A DNA stretch of 64,000 bases from Grammothele lineata (taxonomy: Eukaryota; Basidiomycota; Agaricomycetes; Polyporales; Polyporaceae): NCBI GenBank assembly GCA_002150815.3, contig NDFF03000323.1, forward strand, positions 114,205-178,204, given 5' to 3'. The number at the start of each line of letters is the position of its first letter. The stretch's first letter is position 1. The translations under genes and the position numbers were made by a program. The notes beneath the pieces were generated by a model. That model saw nothing but the letters and a program-made list of their open reading frames with translations, did no database searches and was not told the DNA's origin. Positions 45,681 through 56,687 of this stretch are shown here, one piece after another.

Positions 45681-46380
45681 GCCGGCCGGATAGGAAGACG
45701 TTTTGAGCGAGGTTTTTGAAGGGAAATGTATCTGAAAGTGGGGAACGATGTGGATGGCGTAGTTATACAGCTGGAATGGGTCACGGGAAATAAGTAGTAC
45801 ATGACTTGAAGCAGAGGCGCTGAGCTCTGCGTTCCAGGTACCTCGATTGAACCCTCGTTGACGTTAGAGTTGTGTTCTAAGCGAAGAGGGCAGGATCTCC
45901 TACTAGCCTTTGTCGGAGCCGCGCTTGCTCGGTGAGAAACCCGATCGTTTTCTCAAACGCAAAGCGCATCAGATCGTGGCACTCGCGCCGAGGAACAGGT
46001 TATGCAACTTCCATCTCAAATGGCATCTAGTCTGGATAGCAGACAGCCGTTCACGGAAGCAATCATTGCAGTCCTGGTCATTGTGTTAGCGAAGTAGGTC
46101 GGACGCCTCAATACTACTCTGTACTTACCGGGAGTAGAGTTCACAATGAATAGATACGCCGCCCAGGCCCGTAGCCCAGATGACACTTACATGCGCCTAG
46201 GTCTGTCCTGGCCTGTCAATGAGCGAGGCGAGCTCGACTGTCTCAAGGGGTCACGGGAGTTGGGTGCGAGACTGATGTTCTACCAGATCTCCAAATACAA
46301 CCGTGACGTTGCTCATGCATATCCCGGCTCTCATGTGAATATACATGAGTGCCAGTAGAGTTTTGTACAAAAACACCTGA
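45681..46380. other. Intergenic region, P450 copy 3 to copy 4
   Basis: Promoter of copy 3 and 3' flank of copy 4. No further gene or repeat recognised. Confidence 0.45.
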
Positions 46381-49282
46381 TCAATCGTCCGACTTCAATG
46401 CTTCCTTGATGAGCGAGACACTAATTTCGGAACGAGGCCTGATAGTGCACGGGAACGGCTCAAGAGTAGCGGTGGCGTCGATGCATCCCCTACGAGCCTG
46501 CTCGTGCCCCTGCCTGAAAAGGCAGGCCCGATGCATCCCGCGCCACGCAGCGCCGCCGCCGTTGCAGCCGCCCGACGGCACGCTCCTGGCATTCCATGTC
46601 ATTTGAGCGCACACCAGAGTGACTCGTGTATCAAAAACGCATAAATCACCTCTTCTGAAGCGTACACCGTGTCCTGCCAGGGGTCGCATGTCGAAGACCT
46701 TCGCGCGAAGGAGTTCAGCGCTGACGAAGGGTGGCGATGCTTTTGGGCGTCAGCCCATTGATCGCGTCGTCCTCTCGGCGCTTGACTAGCGAACAGGTCG
46801 AGTCCGAGCGGGAGACGGCTTTCAAGTTAGTGTCACTGGTGTACATCATGCATACATACAGTAGCTACTTCAACACTATGCGCTCGTCATCCCGGAGTCC
46901 ATGCTGTCTCGCTCGCGCGGCCTTTGCTGCCGCTGGTGTGATGCACGTCATGTGCGTCATATGTTCTTTGCTCCCGCGAATACCTCGCCGGAAGCAAACC
47001 CGGCCTTCGGAATCGAACAACGGCCCTCGAAATTGAACATGCAGCCTTCGGACTAGTGGACTGCGCGAGTCCAACCGCGCTGCAGGCCTATACACGCGAT
47101 ATCGTTACTGCTATCGCCGGAACCGCCTGCGATATGTCTGCCGGGCCGCGCGACGCGTCGGACCTGCCGCGAGGAAAATGCATTTGTGATACCATATATG
47201 GTGCGGAAACGAGGCCGCTCGTTCAGGATCCATTGACGCCACTGAGGCTGCTCAACGGCTCTGGGGTACTGTGATAGGTCGCTTTTAGACACAAACATCA
47301 GATGGACCGAGACCGCGTTGCTTACGTTAAGGCACAGTCGAGATTCACCTCCCGCTTGACTTGTTGCGGTTTTCCGTCTTCACCAATCGATGCTTCAATG
47401 TTGAATGTGTGTAGTATGGAGGCGATGAATATGAAGAACGCGTCTTCGGCAAAATGTTTCCCAGGGCAGACACTGCAACATGGTCCCAACGTGTGAGTAT
47501 AAAACGTCAATACGTGCTTCGGGGCACATGGGTATCCAACATACCGTCTACCGAATCCAAACTGTATTTTGAATGGCTCCCGCGTGTGCTTGTCTAAGTA
47601 TCTCTCTGGCAAGAAGCGCTCCGGGTCGGGAAACGCCTCTGGGTCGCGTGACATAGCCCTGGGCGGATTCGCGGGTCCTCAGACGTTAGAAGACGCACGG
47701 ACATCTCTCTTGGACGTACCAATTGTTAGGTATGAGTAACGTCCCGGAAGGTATAAAGAACCCGTTATACACCTCGTCTTCGATGGATTTATGCGAGATT
47801 GCAAGAGGGAGAACCGGATGCCATCTAAACGTCTCCTTGAGGACCACGTTGAGATATGGCAACGAGCCGCGATCCTCAAAAGTAGGAAGGCGATGAGCGC
47901 CGACGACCGCGTCGAGTTCCGCTTGAGCCTTCTTTTGGACTTCGGGAAAGGTCGTCATGGCAAGGAAGAACGCATTGAGAGCGCCCGACGTCTATAGCTC
48001 CATGATAACTATGCGATGACGGTGGTCAAGAGATCACAGAAACGTACCGTGTCGACAGACGCTGGATGCAACAAGTCACGGTAATGCCATGAACTTAGAA
48101 CTCATACGCGTTACGAAGAATCAATCGACTTACCGACGTATGCGACTCCGACGACGTCCTTGCAATGTTCTATATCCTCCTCTTCAATCGGATATCCCTC
48201 GCGGGAGATGCTCTCCAACAACTTAGAGGAAACGGACGGTTTCGCAGTTCCGCTTGCCTACGAGGATGAGCGAACGCGTTGCACCGACGAACACCGACGT
48301 ACCATGAGATGAACAGCCGCGAGCCATGCTACGTTCCGCAACGCTGCCATGTCCTTCTTCCATCGATTGGCGTTGCGCTTGAACTGTGCGCCTGGGAACC
48401 ATGCGGGCACGTAGGCGAGGGCGGGGAAGATCTCTGCGAGCCATCGCCCGGGAGCGGCAACTTCGCTGAAGACACGAGCCCCTCTCTCGGCAATCGCTAT
48501 ATACTTGTCGTTCTTGTCTGCTACCCGCAGACCGTATACGACGTCCATGACCGTTTCCCCGAGCATTCTGCGAAGCTGATCAGCGTAGAGAATGGTGATA
48601 TAGCCTGAGACGGAGTGTTACCGCTTGATATGGGCGCGGAAGTTGTCCGGATCCTCGAGAAGTTTCTGTAGGAACCTCTTCGCCGAGCGTAAATGAGTGG
48701 GGCGATACTGCTGCTTCGCGGTGAGGTTGAAGTAGTTGTGCAGGGTATGGCGGCATCGTCTCCAAATGGAAGTGTAGCCGATGAAGTTGAACTCCCAGTC
48801 GATGTCGGCCCTACATGATAGAAAACCCGAGTTTCAGGAAGCCGTTTTCGCGCTGTGACCGACGTGTAGGACTTACAATTCTGCCATCACGAGGCGTGGT
48901 CGATCTGACGTGGTTGCTGAGCGATGTTCCAAAAGTGCGATGGCCGCCTCGTAGCTGTCAAGGACGACGGTTGGATTGCCAAGAATATCCATATACATAA
49001 CATCCCCTGCCAGTAGGACCAACGTATCAGAAATCGATGGGGCAATAAGAACCGAACACGATGCTGACCATACTTCTTGCTGAGTTCGTGAAGCGCAGGC
49101 GGCATATTCCTGGTTGGCATGTCGAAGAGATTACCCACCATCGGAAGCGGAGGCGGACCGGGGGGGAGGGGAAAGGGTGTTGAGGTTCGGTTGCGGTGCG
49201 CGCGTAACTTGAGCACAACCCCGACCAGGAGACATAGGAAGGCGAGCTGAAGGAGCGGTAGAGCTTGACCTGATCCTTGCAT
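46381..49282 (-). CDS. Cytochrome P450, tandem copy 4 (expanded last intron)
   Basis: Fourth array member. It starts MQGSGQALPLLQLAFLCLL (anchor), then FPLPPGPPPLPMVGN. C-helix TSIWRRCRHTLHN; I-helix ASVDT on microexon 48048-48061; K-helix KETFRWHPVLP; PERFLPERY; heme loop FGFGRRVCPGKHFAED. The penultimate exon ends at 47326 (NLDCAL plus two bases). The last exon, homologous by LEPFPCTIRPRSEIS and ending KSDD, lies at 46489-46381, so the last intron is about 836 nt against 59 nt in copy 1. The acceptor I use keeps phase but adds about eight residues (CIDATAT region) absent from the paralogues. If it is not spliced, the protein would lose its C-terminus. A working enzyme is likely but not certain. 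Confidence 0.8.
46490..47325. other. Insertion expanding the last intron of P450 copy 4
   Basis: About 780 bp more than the equivalent intron of copy 1. It holds a strong hairpin (46509-46526, stem CCTGCCT/AGGCAGG, loop GAAA), an 11-bp direct repeat CGATGCATCCC at 46479-46489 and 46529-46539 that brackets the hairpin, and a 20-bp tandem repeat (47001-47053). No protein recognised. It may be a non-autonomous mobile element or captured sequence. Confidence 0.5.
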
Positions 49283-49334
49283 GATCGGCTGATAGGAGGC
49301 CTGGAGTGGTGGACGTGTCTAAGAGTTGAGAATC

Positions 49335-49342
49335 TATATATA
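49335..49342 (-). promoter_or_regulatory. TATA box of P450 copy 4
   Basis: TATATATA about 53 bp before the start codon at 49282. Confidence 0.5.
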
Positions 49343-50964
49343 TGCCTTGCGAAGCGGGGATAGTTGGGGCAAAGTTGCATCTCCCTACAGCACCCAGGAA
49401 AATGGAGATACTTTTACCAGAAAAGACAACTACCTCCGATCAAACGTTCAACGTTGCATTGAATTCACCCCTCGCGAAGTTGGGGTATAGGCCTCGGCCT
49501 CTGCGGCGCCTACGTAGGTGATGGCGTAGCTGTGTGCGATTATGAGTGTATGGCTTTCAAATGAAGCAGCATCAGGTACGAACCGTACAAGAGACTAGTG
49601 ATGAATCAGGTTTGATTAACTCATTTTCATCATTCAAAGTGTATGGAGTGCAGTAACCCACCAATTTTGAAGGACGCCAACTAGAATTGCTCAGCTACGA
49701 ACTTGAACGTTTACGAGTGACAGACCTCACTATTGACTAGGTTCACTGTGAACCACACGAGACCAGCTCTCCTAGTCAAACGGATATCCCACCATGGATG
49801 TCTTCCGTCTGGTGCCCACACGGCGACCTCAAGAAGTCTGCAGGCAAGGCGTTAATAGTGACACAAAGGCGCACAATGCACGTAATACCCCTCCTCAGCT
49901 TTGGCTCTTCAACGTCGATTTCTCTCTCGTCCACTCAGAATACAGGTCTCTTACTGGAAGCGTAGGGCACGCGATTAGAATTCGTCCCGTTTCGTTAAAG
50001 GGATGGTGCTGCAAATGGTTAATCCCTACTTCCATGTGAGTCTCGGCAACAGACCTTGTGGCAAGCAGCCACTTTACCTACACCAGCGGTCAGAGTTGGG
50101 TTTGAGGGGCGGCCTTGCATGTCCCGTCTAGGTGGGGCCTATTCTTGCAACTCGGTTCACGGAGAGGTTATGATCCGGCGGCTGACGTCAGGTCCCCCCT
50201 CCCCACAATATGTGCGATGGGGAGACATGGAATACTTGCTGATGTGCTTCCGAAAAGACCCCGAAGTATGGAACGGCTTTGAACGACTCCATGTGACCCA
50301 TACGACGCTGGGAAGCTTTCCTTCAACCGCCCGAGCCGACCGAGCTCGAAGAAGGCTGCTGAATAGGGCGTCAACGCCGGACCGTTGCCTTAGAGTACGG
50401 CAACGTCAGCCGTGCCGTAGGCGTGAAGAATATGCACGACGGATTGCCAACGCAATAGCCAATCCGAGGTAAATTTCTACCGGATAAGATAGCGGTGAGA
50501 GTGCTGACCACGGCGACTACAGCTCATGGATACTCACGGCCCATAACCCCAGGAAATTTGGCGTGTATGGGCGGTCCGTGTGTTGTGCGCGTTTCTCCAG
50601 AGTAATACTTGCTTGACGACGACGGGCAGCGCATCTGGCCTTGAGGAGACGATGGGTATGCTAGCTAAGAGCTATTCAACGATTCCGGATCAACCTGTAG
50701 GTCATTAGCGTGCCAGGTTAGTAGTGACGGCTTCAAAACCTGTCACGCCGTAACTAGCGCGAGAACAGCCGGGCGAAGGCACGCTAATCATTCGCCTCCA
50801 TCTCCACCAACCGCTTGAGCTGGCTCGCGAGACAAGGCCATGGCGAACTCACACGGCGCAACAACATCTTGCCAAGTCTTGCGAATACAACCAGGAGCAA
50901 TCCATTCGCGTCCTACAGTTAGAAGTGGGGAAGATACACCGTACGGTACATACACGAAGCCCAA
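49343..50964. other. 1.6-kb intergenic stretch, P450 copy 4 to NUP96
   Basis: No supported gene; open frames are short and unrecognised. It includes the upstream region of copy 4 and the 3' flank of NUP96. Confidence 0.45.
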
Positions 50965-53900
50965 TCACGCGACTTCCACTGTCCGGAGAAATCTCTCGTA
51001 CATCGCCGAGTGGACGTTCTTCGTACGCGTCGCCTCGCCGAAGAAGGGCGTCCGGACCTGCGTCTGCGCCTGCGTTGTGCGTTCGCGTGCGTCGTAAGCG
51101 CCCAAACACAGGAATCAAAGGGAAAAAAATGAGACGCACGATTGCCAGGGGCTTGACCCTGTCCAGGTGGTACACGAGCTTGTTCGTCATCTCCGTCAGC
51201 GCGGCGTTGTGGCGCACGTCCGTCCGATCGGGGAGGACGTCGGGGAGGAGGTTGATGAGCTTGGGCACGCTGCGCGCGAACTGGTCGAGCTCCGCAGATT
51301 CGTCTACCGTCAACGATCCGCCGCTCTGGATGAGGCGGTCGCGCAGTTGCGGGAGTCGGGTCAGCGCATTGGCGTAATCCAAGAAGACCTGTGTGGCGAC
51401 ATAGGTAGGGGAGGTGAGCTTCGGGTAACGATAGCATTGAGAGAGCTTCCTGACCTTGCCGCGGATGTTCCACGCGGTCACGGGCCGTCCGTCAAAGACC
51501 TCAAACAGCTCCCTAAGCAGTAACGAATCTTCGTGGAAGATCGCGTCGGGCGCGAGCTCCAGCACTGCGATGTCGTGTGCGGCGTCGTACATACCAGCCG
51601 CAAGGTAGAGTTCGTAAGCCTCGTAGAGCTTGCCGCAGTCGACCGCGTGAACGGCCTAGACATAGCGCCGTCAGAGGTCAGGAATGGGACGGTAGCGTAC
51701 ATAGACTGAGGTATGTACCTTCGCCTCATTGATCCACGCCATAGGCAGCTTGAGGCTCCCGACCAGACCACGGGTGACCCAGTCGTCGAGCTTGGCGGCG
51801 GAGCGCGTGAGCAGCTCCTTGATTGCCCTGGCCCGTCTATAACGAAGGCACACTCATCAGCACCAGTAACGAGGTATTTACCAACTACTTACCCTGCAGA
51901 TCCCTCCAGATGGAGCAAGACAAACACGGCCTCCTGGATCATGCCCAGCTGCTCCAGCTGCGACGCGTAGCTGTTCGCGAGCAGGTCCGCGCTCGGGCTG
52001 TGACCTTCCACCTCATCGTCATCCTCCCCGTCACGCACGGCTGCGTCGCGGTCTGCGAGGTCGCGGACGCGCAGGCAGCGCGAGAGAATGATGTACAAGT
52101 GCCACGGCAAGCGGTAGTCGGCGGGGGAGGTGCCGAAGGAGAACGGGGAGAGGGCATCGGAGAGACTCCACTCGGGGTCGGCGAAGAGCTTGATGAGCGT
52201 GTAGAGCGCGTCTGGAGGATTGGCGGTGGACGGGAGCGTCCAGCTCGGGGAGGCTTGCTCGGGCGATGGGCGTTCCTTATACCAGGGTAACGGCGCGGAG
52301 ACGCTGGAGGCGCCGTCCGTCCAAAGCGCATCGTAGGCATGGAAAACTTCCGCAATTGAAGCGTCCATGGGCAAGCCGAACCAGAGGTGTAGGCCGAACG
52401 CGCGTTTCCAGTCAAGGCCCTTGGCAAGGTCGACGTCAGGGCATTGCTCGATGCCGCTCCCGCGCGAGCCCTGGAGGGTGTCTACCACTCCGGCGAGGAG
52501 CGCATATATCTTGCGCGTGCCTTCTCCAATATGCGCGTCGATCTTCTCCTCGCGCCAGATGTCCAACTGCTGCTCGAGGTCAGCGCGGAACGCCGCGTCG
52601 CCGGGAATCTGGGCGATGAGCGTCGCGAGCTTCATATTGCCGCTGTCCATCGCGGCCTCGCACGCGCGCTCGATCTGGTATCCCGTGAGAAGTGTGAAGA
52701 CCGTAGCGGGCCACTTGGCGTCGAGCTGGCCGCGGAGGTCTGCGTCCATCGCGGACGAGACGGCCATCTTGAGCCATTTTGAGAGCTCGGCTTTGCGTCT
52801 GATGTCGGCGACGCGTTCCCGCATTGACTCGTCGGGGATGCTTCCTAGGCGGAAGTCGATCTTGTCGAACAACGCGTGGCCGAGACGGAAGAGCGTGGGC
52901 TCGAAGGATTGGTCGGTGGAGGGGAATTGTGAGACGAAGGAAGAGAATGTCAGGTCGGATGAGGGATTCGCGAACGGTACGCCGTCGGCGTCGTCCTCAA
53001 TGATGGTATGGCTGAGGTGGTGGGTAAGAAGGCGAGCGGCTTGTGTTGTGGCGCCGTCTGTCGCGGCAGCCACGAGCGGTACGGTGGTCAATTTGACAAC
53101 TGATTCGTTTGCGGAGGATTTTCTAATCCCAAGAGTTGGTGATATAATGCTAGAGGGAGGGTGAGCGACGTACGGTTTGCTGGAGGGGCCGCATAGACCG
53201 CCGACGTGGACGAGGGTGCCCCCAGGGCCCCAACCAACGCGGAAGGAGCGACCGAGATACAAGCCCTGGTCCACGGACGCATTCTCAAGACCGACAAACG
53301 CGGAAGCAGAGCTCTCGACGCGCGCGTACTTGCGTGACGGCCGGTACGGTTCAGGGTCGATGTCGTGGGCGAACGACGCGCGCTGTGTGGTTACGCCAAA
53401 TGAACACGAGCGGCCGCATACAGTCAAACAATCACGCACCTGACGCGAGTCCGCACGCAAGCCCTCTCCCTCCGAGTCCCTACTATGCTTCCGACTGAGA
53501 TTGAGGACTTTCCGGCGCGGTAATGGTTCGTTGAGAGCCCGGAGGGCACGTTCTTCCTCCGGCATGCGGAATAGCGACGTCTGCATGACGTGCATCTTCT
53601 GTGGGTCGACACCAATCTCCCTCGCCCACGGAATGATTGTAGGATCGCCGCGGGAACCCATCCTCCCTCGGTCCTCTCCCTCTTCTTCACTCTCAGTCTC
53701 GCCCACTTCTTCCTCGACCTCATACTGGTCTTCATCGTCATCATCTTCGTCGTCGTCTGCTCCATGTGCATCATACTCATAGTCGTCGTCCTCTTCATCC
53801 TCTTCCTCTTCCGAGATATCGTGTATTGTGCCATGCGGACGCGTCCCCTTGGGTGGCTGGGTGTGAGTGATCTTCGCAGGCACCTTCGCCACAGGCTTTG

Positions 53901-53970
53901 GCGGTACGACCTCCATGGATACATCTGCTTCTGACTCATCGCTGTCGCTTGTATATGCGCTGAATCGCAT
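50965..53970 (-). CDS. Nucleoporin NUP96 (Nup145C-type), stand-alone
   Basis: Scaffold component of the Y-complex (Nup84/Nup107 complex) of the nuclear pore. Exons on the minus strand: 53970-53440, 53382-53174, 53122-51893, 51836-51719, 51655-51455, 51388-51158, 51069-50965; 874 residues. The N-terminal 110 residues are very acidic with runs of Glu and Asp. Then IIPWAREIGVDPQKMHVMQTSLF and FRVGWGPGGTLVHVGG match the conserved NUP96 entry region. The rest is helical repeat, ending NVHSAMYERFLRTVEVA. No FG repeats or autoproteolytic NUP98 domain precede it, so this is not a NUP98-NUP96 fusion. The start MRFSAYTSDSDE is the first Met of the frame. Intact housekeeping gene. Confidence 0.9.
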
Positions 53971-54062
53971 GGCGGCGAGAAAGGAGGGGTGAATGAGGCG
54001 GGGGATGCGGACGCGCCGTGGGCGGGGAGGACAAAGGACAAACTTTGGCGCGCATGAGGCGA

Positions 54063-54144
54063 GGACCCCCGAATATCCACCAAGAGCTTACATCTCTCGG
54101 GGGTCCCGAAACGGCCATTTTCGGGGGTCCGGCCTACGGCCGGA
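54063..54144. repeat. Cluster of inverted and direct repeats (TCGGGGGTCC)
   Basis: GGACCCCCGA at 54063-54072 is the inverse of TCGGGGGTCC at 54097-54106 and 54121-54130. It is directly followed by a hairpin TCCGGCC-TAC-GGCCGGA at 54128-54144. Lies about 90 bp upstream of the NUP96 start codon. Confidence 0.6.
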
Positions 54145-54267
54145 TTCGGTGATCTGCATGTAACCTCCGGGACCTTCGATCAAATTCGGTTTTCGGCGGC
54201 ATATAACATTAATTTGTCAACGATTTTCTGGGCCGAAAAAGGGTACCAGAAGCTCCAAAATCGCTCC

Positions 54268-54284
54268 GGCGCGCTCAGCGCGCC
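54268..54284. repeat. GC-only hairpin
   Basis: GGCGCGC-TCA-GCGCGCC, a perfect 7-bp stem with a 3-nt loop. Confidence 0.6.
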
Positions 54285-54990
54285 TGGTGCTTTCCCGTAC
54301 ACAAGCCATAAGCTGGGATGGAAACATTGGCATGTAGAAACCACGTATGTTTCAACGACATAGCTACTAGCGCTCGCATCGCGGATAGGGTCATGAGCTG
54401 TGAAAACAGCGGTAATTGCGACTGAGCTAGTAGCACCCCATAGCAAGTATCTCGCGTGCGGCGGTGGCGACATATTGCTTGAGTCCTACCTCTACGCTTA
54501 CGTATTCTGAAGTTGGGATAGAACTCAGTTGCCTGACTACAATGTTGGGGTTGTGTTGATCGTCATCAGAGGAGTGATGATGACCTTATCAACAAGTACA
54601 TAACCGTATTTACTCCAAGTAGTAAACGGAGACCAAACGACTTACTTACTCACACTTACCATGCGTAGCCTACCGCTTGTTCAAACGGCTTCTGGCCGAT
54701 GCGCGAGGTCCTGGCCCGGCGCTTGGCTGGCGCTCCCGGTCTCGGACCGTCCTTTTCGGTTATCTGGCATACAGTCATCTACCGCTGGTTGAGACGCCGA
54801 AATTTATTTCCGCCGTGATTTGCTCAATTGAGACATCGGTCACCTGAAAATGACCATGTGTGTTTAGGACTACGTGGAAAATGGGTACATAAAATTTGGT
54901 GGTATAGGAGTGAGTGTGGATGAAGATATTGACCGAAAACCTCGCGAGAGCCAGTGGAGCCCAAAACGAGTCATTGAGACAGATGAGCGC

Positions 54991-55248
54991 CTATCTAATC
55001 AGCACCCTAGTCTCGGAGTCATTCGAGCCGCGATCTGCGTCGTCCTCGCTGCTCTCATCCTCCTCCTCCACCTCGACTCGTAGCTTCGGTTCTGGTGGCA
55101 GAAAATGGCCCCTCACCATAGGCTTAGGGAGGGAAAATGCTTCCTTCTTCTCCTTTGTGCCCGCTTTTGCCTCGTTCCATGCCTCCACCTCCACCTTCCA
55201 TTCCGCCTTCGTGGCACCGCTTGTTCTCCGCCTTCCTCTCCTCCTCAC
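54991..55248 (-). other. Acidic/charged open frame, possible transposon ORF remnant
   Basis: The minus-strand frame ends with a strongly acidic tail (LRVEVEEEDESSEDDADRG) after EWKVEVEAWNEAKAGTKEKKE. Such charged Trp-containing tails occur at the ends of some fungal transposase-like proteins. No catalytic motif is present and upstream sequence is in other frames, so this would be a fragment. Not a confident gene. Confidence 0.2.
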
Positions 55249-56656
55249 GGATGTTCCACAATACGTGCGCCTCCAAGCAAAGCTTACGCTATTTCAATCT
55301 CGCGGGGACCTCCTTCTTACGACCTCTCTCTCCTGCCATGCTATTTGCTTCTCCGCGTGCCCAAAGAAGTCATCTCCTGAGAAAAACGAGAGGGGTAGTG
55401 CTAAGCAAGATTGAACAAATACAATTTTCTCTTCATTGCCAGCATACAGGGCTGCGCTGCCAGCAGACACCCCGAGCCCGCTCCCATGTCGCTCCCGTTC
55501 ACGCTTGAGAGCTGTGTACACTCCCGCGCAGGCGTAGGTGGCGGGCCGGGCCCGACGCGCGCCTAAATCGCGGCAAGACGCCGCTGCGCCCTCCTCGGCT
55601 TTATTCGTCGGGTCATGATGCATGCCATGGATTGTTGGTCCCAAAACACACATAGAAATGTAATACAGACCTAGAACTTTCTGCAGAAACCCGTTACGAA
55701 GCAAAAAAACCCTTTGAAGGGCCATGAACTTGTTTATACAATTTCCGAGTGTATATTTCACCTGTTTCATCTACCCATCTTCGCGGATTTTTCGCTCCCA
55801 TGGATCCACAAAGCAAAAACTGTTACACTACACTTCTCAGGCTCTGGAAGTACGAACAAAACAAGCCCGAAATGGGGCAGATACACGAAGATTTGAATGT
55901 ACAGCGGCAATCTGTCTCATTGACAGGGGGTGTCTCATAGACGCGTAGATGACTGTATGGGCGTGTCAGTCACTATGATTACGCAGCTGTTGGTGACTGG
56001 CACTGCTAAACTTGCAGAAGGTGGACGAGCGCGCCGCCCGAGATCCTGGGGGCGGCGCGAGCCCGCTGGATCGACGATCCGGGAATCCACAGCGGAGGCG
56101 CACAAGACAGTCAGCACAGCAGATCCAAGCTAGGAAGGCGCAGTGTACCGGGTGCAGTGAGAGGAGGAGGCGCAGCAGTCACCAGAACGCAGGCGAACAA
56201 GCTGAGCTCGTCGGGCGTCTTGCTCCGGCGGTTGCTCCAGGCGCGCCGCAAGCCCGCTTCTCTCCGGTGGGGGGATCTCGGTTTCGGGCTTCATGGTGGC
56301 AGGCGTGTACGTACGCACACCACCTTCCGGGCGCATCGCGCGGGGACGCGTCCGGATTCAACCCTCGAGGCACTTGCCTGTGCGCCCGTCATGGCGAGTC
56401 AAAGTCCGCAAAAGGCATGGAAGGACGTGCGCGAGGCCGCGAAGCCCTGCAGTTGCAGCGGTTCGCCGTCTTTGGCTCGCCGGACAGACCAGACCGTGGC
56501 CGCGGGAGGAGCGCCGCATCCGGCGGCACGGCGGCTGCCGGCCAGCCTCAAGCTCCCTCGCGAATCGCACGCGGGCGGCGTGCAGTCGCACTCGCGATCG
56601 GGTGGGCGGCGGTGCTTTCGCGGTCGCAATCACGGCCGCGCCGACTGCGGCCACGG

Positions 56657-56687
56657 CGCCGGTCAACCACCCTATGGTTGACCGGCG
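56657..56687. repeat. 13-bp-stem perfect hairpin
   Basis: CGCCGGTCAACCA and TGGTTGACCGGCG flank a CCCTA loop. It sits at the right end of the GC-rich island. Confidence 0.7.

Noticed and set aside
50925..51377. Plus-strand open frames opposite the NUP96 3' end
   Set aside because: They are antisense shadows; the minus-strand NUP96 exons join in phase with conserved content.
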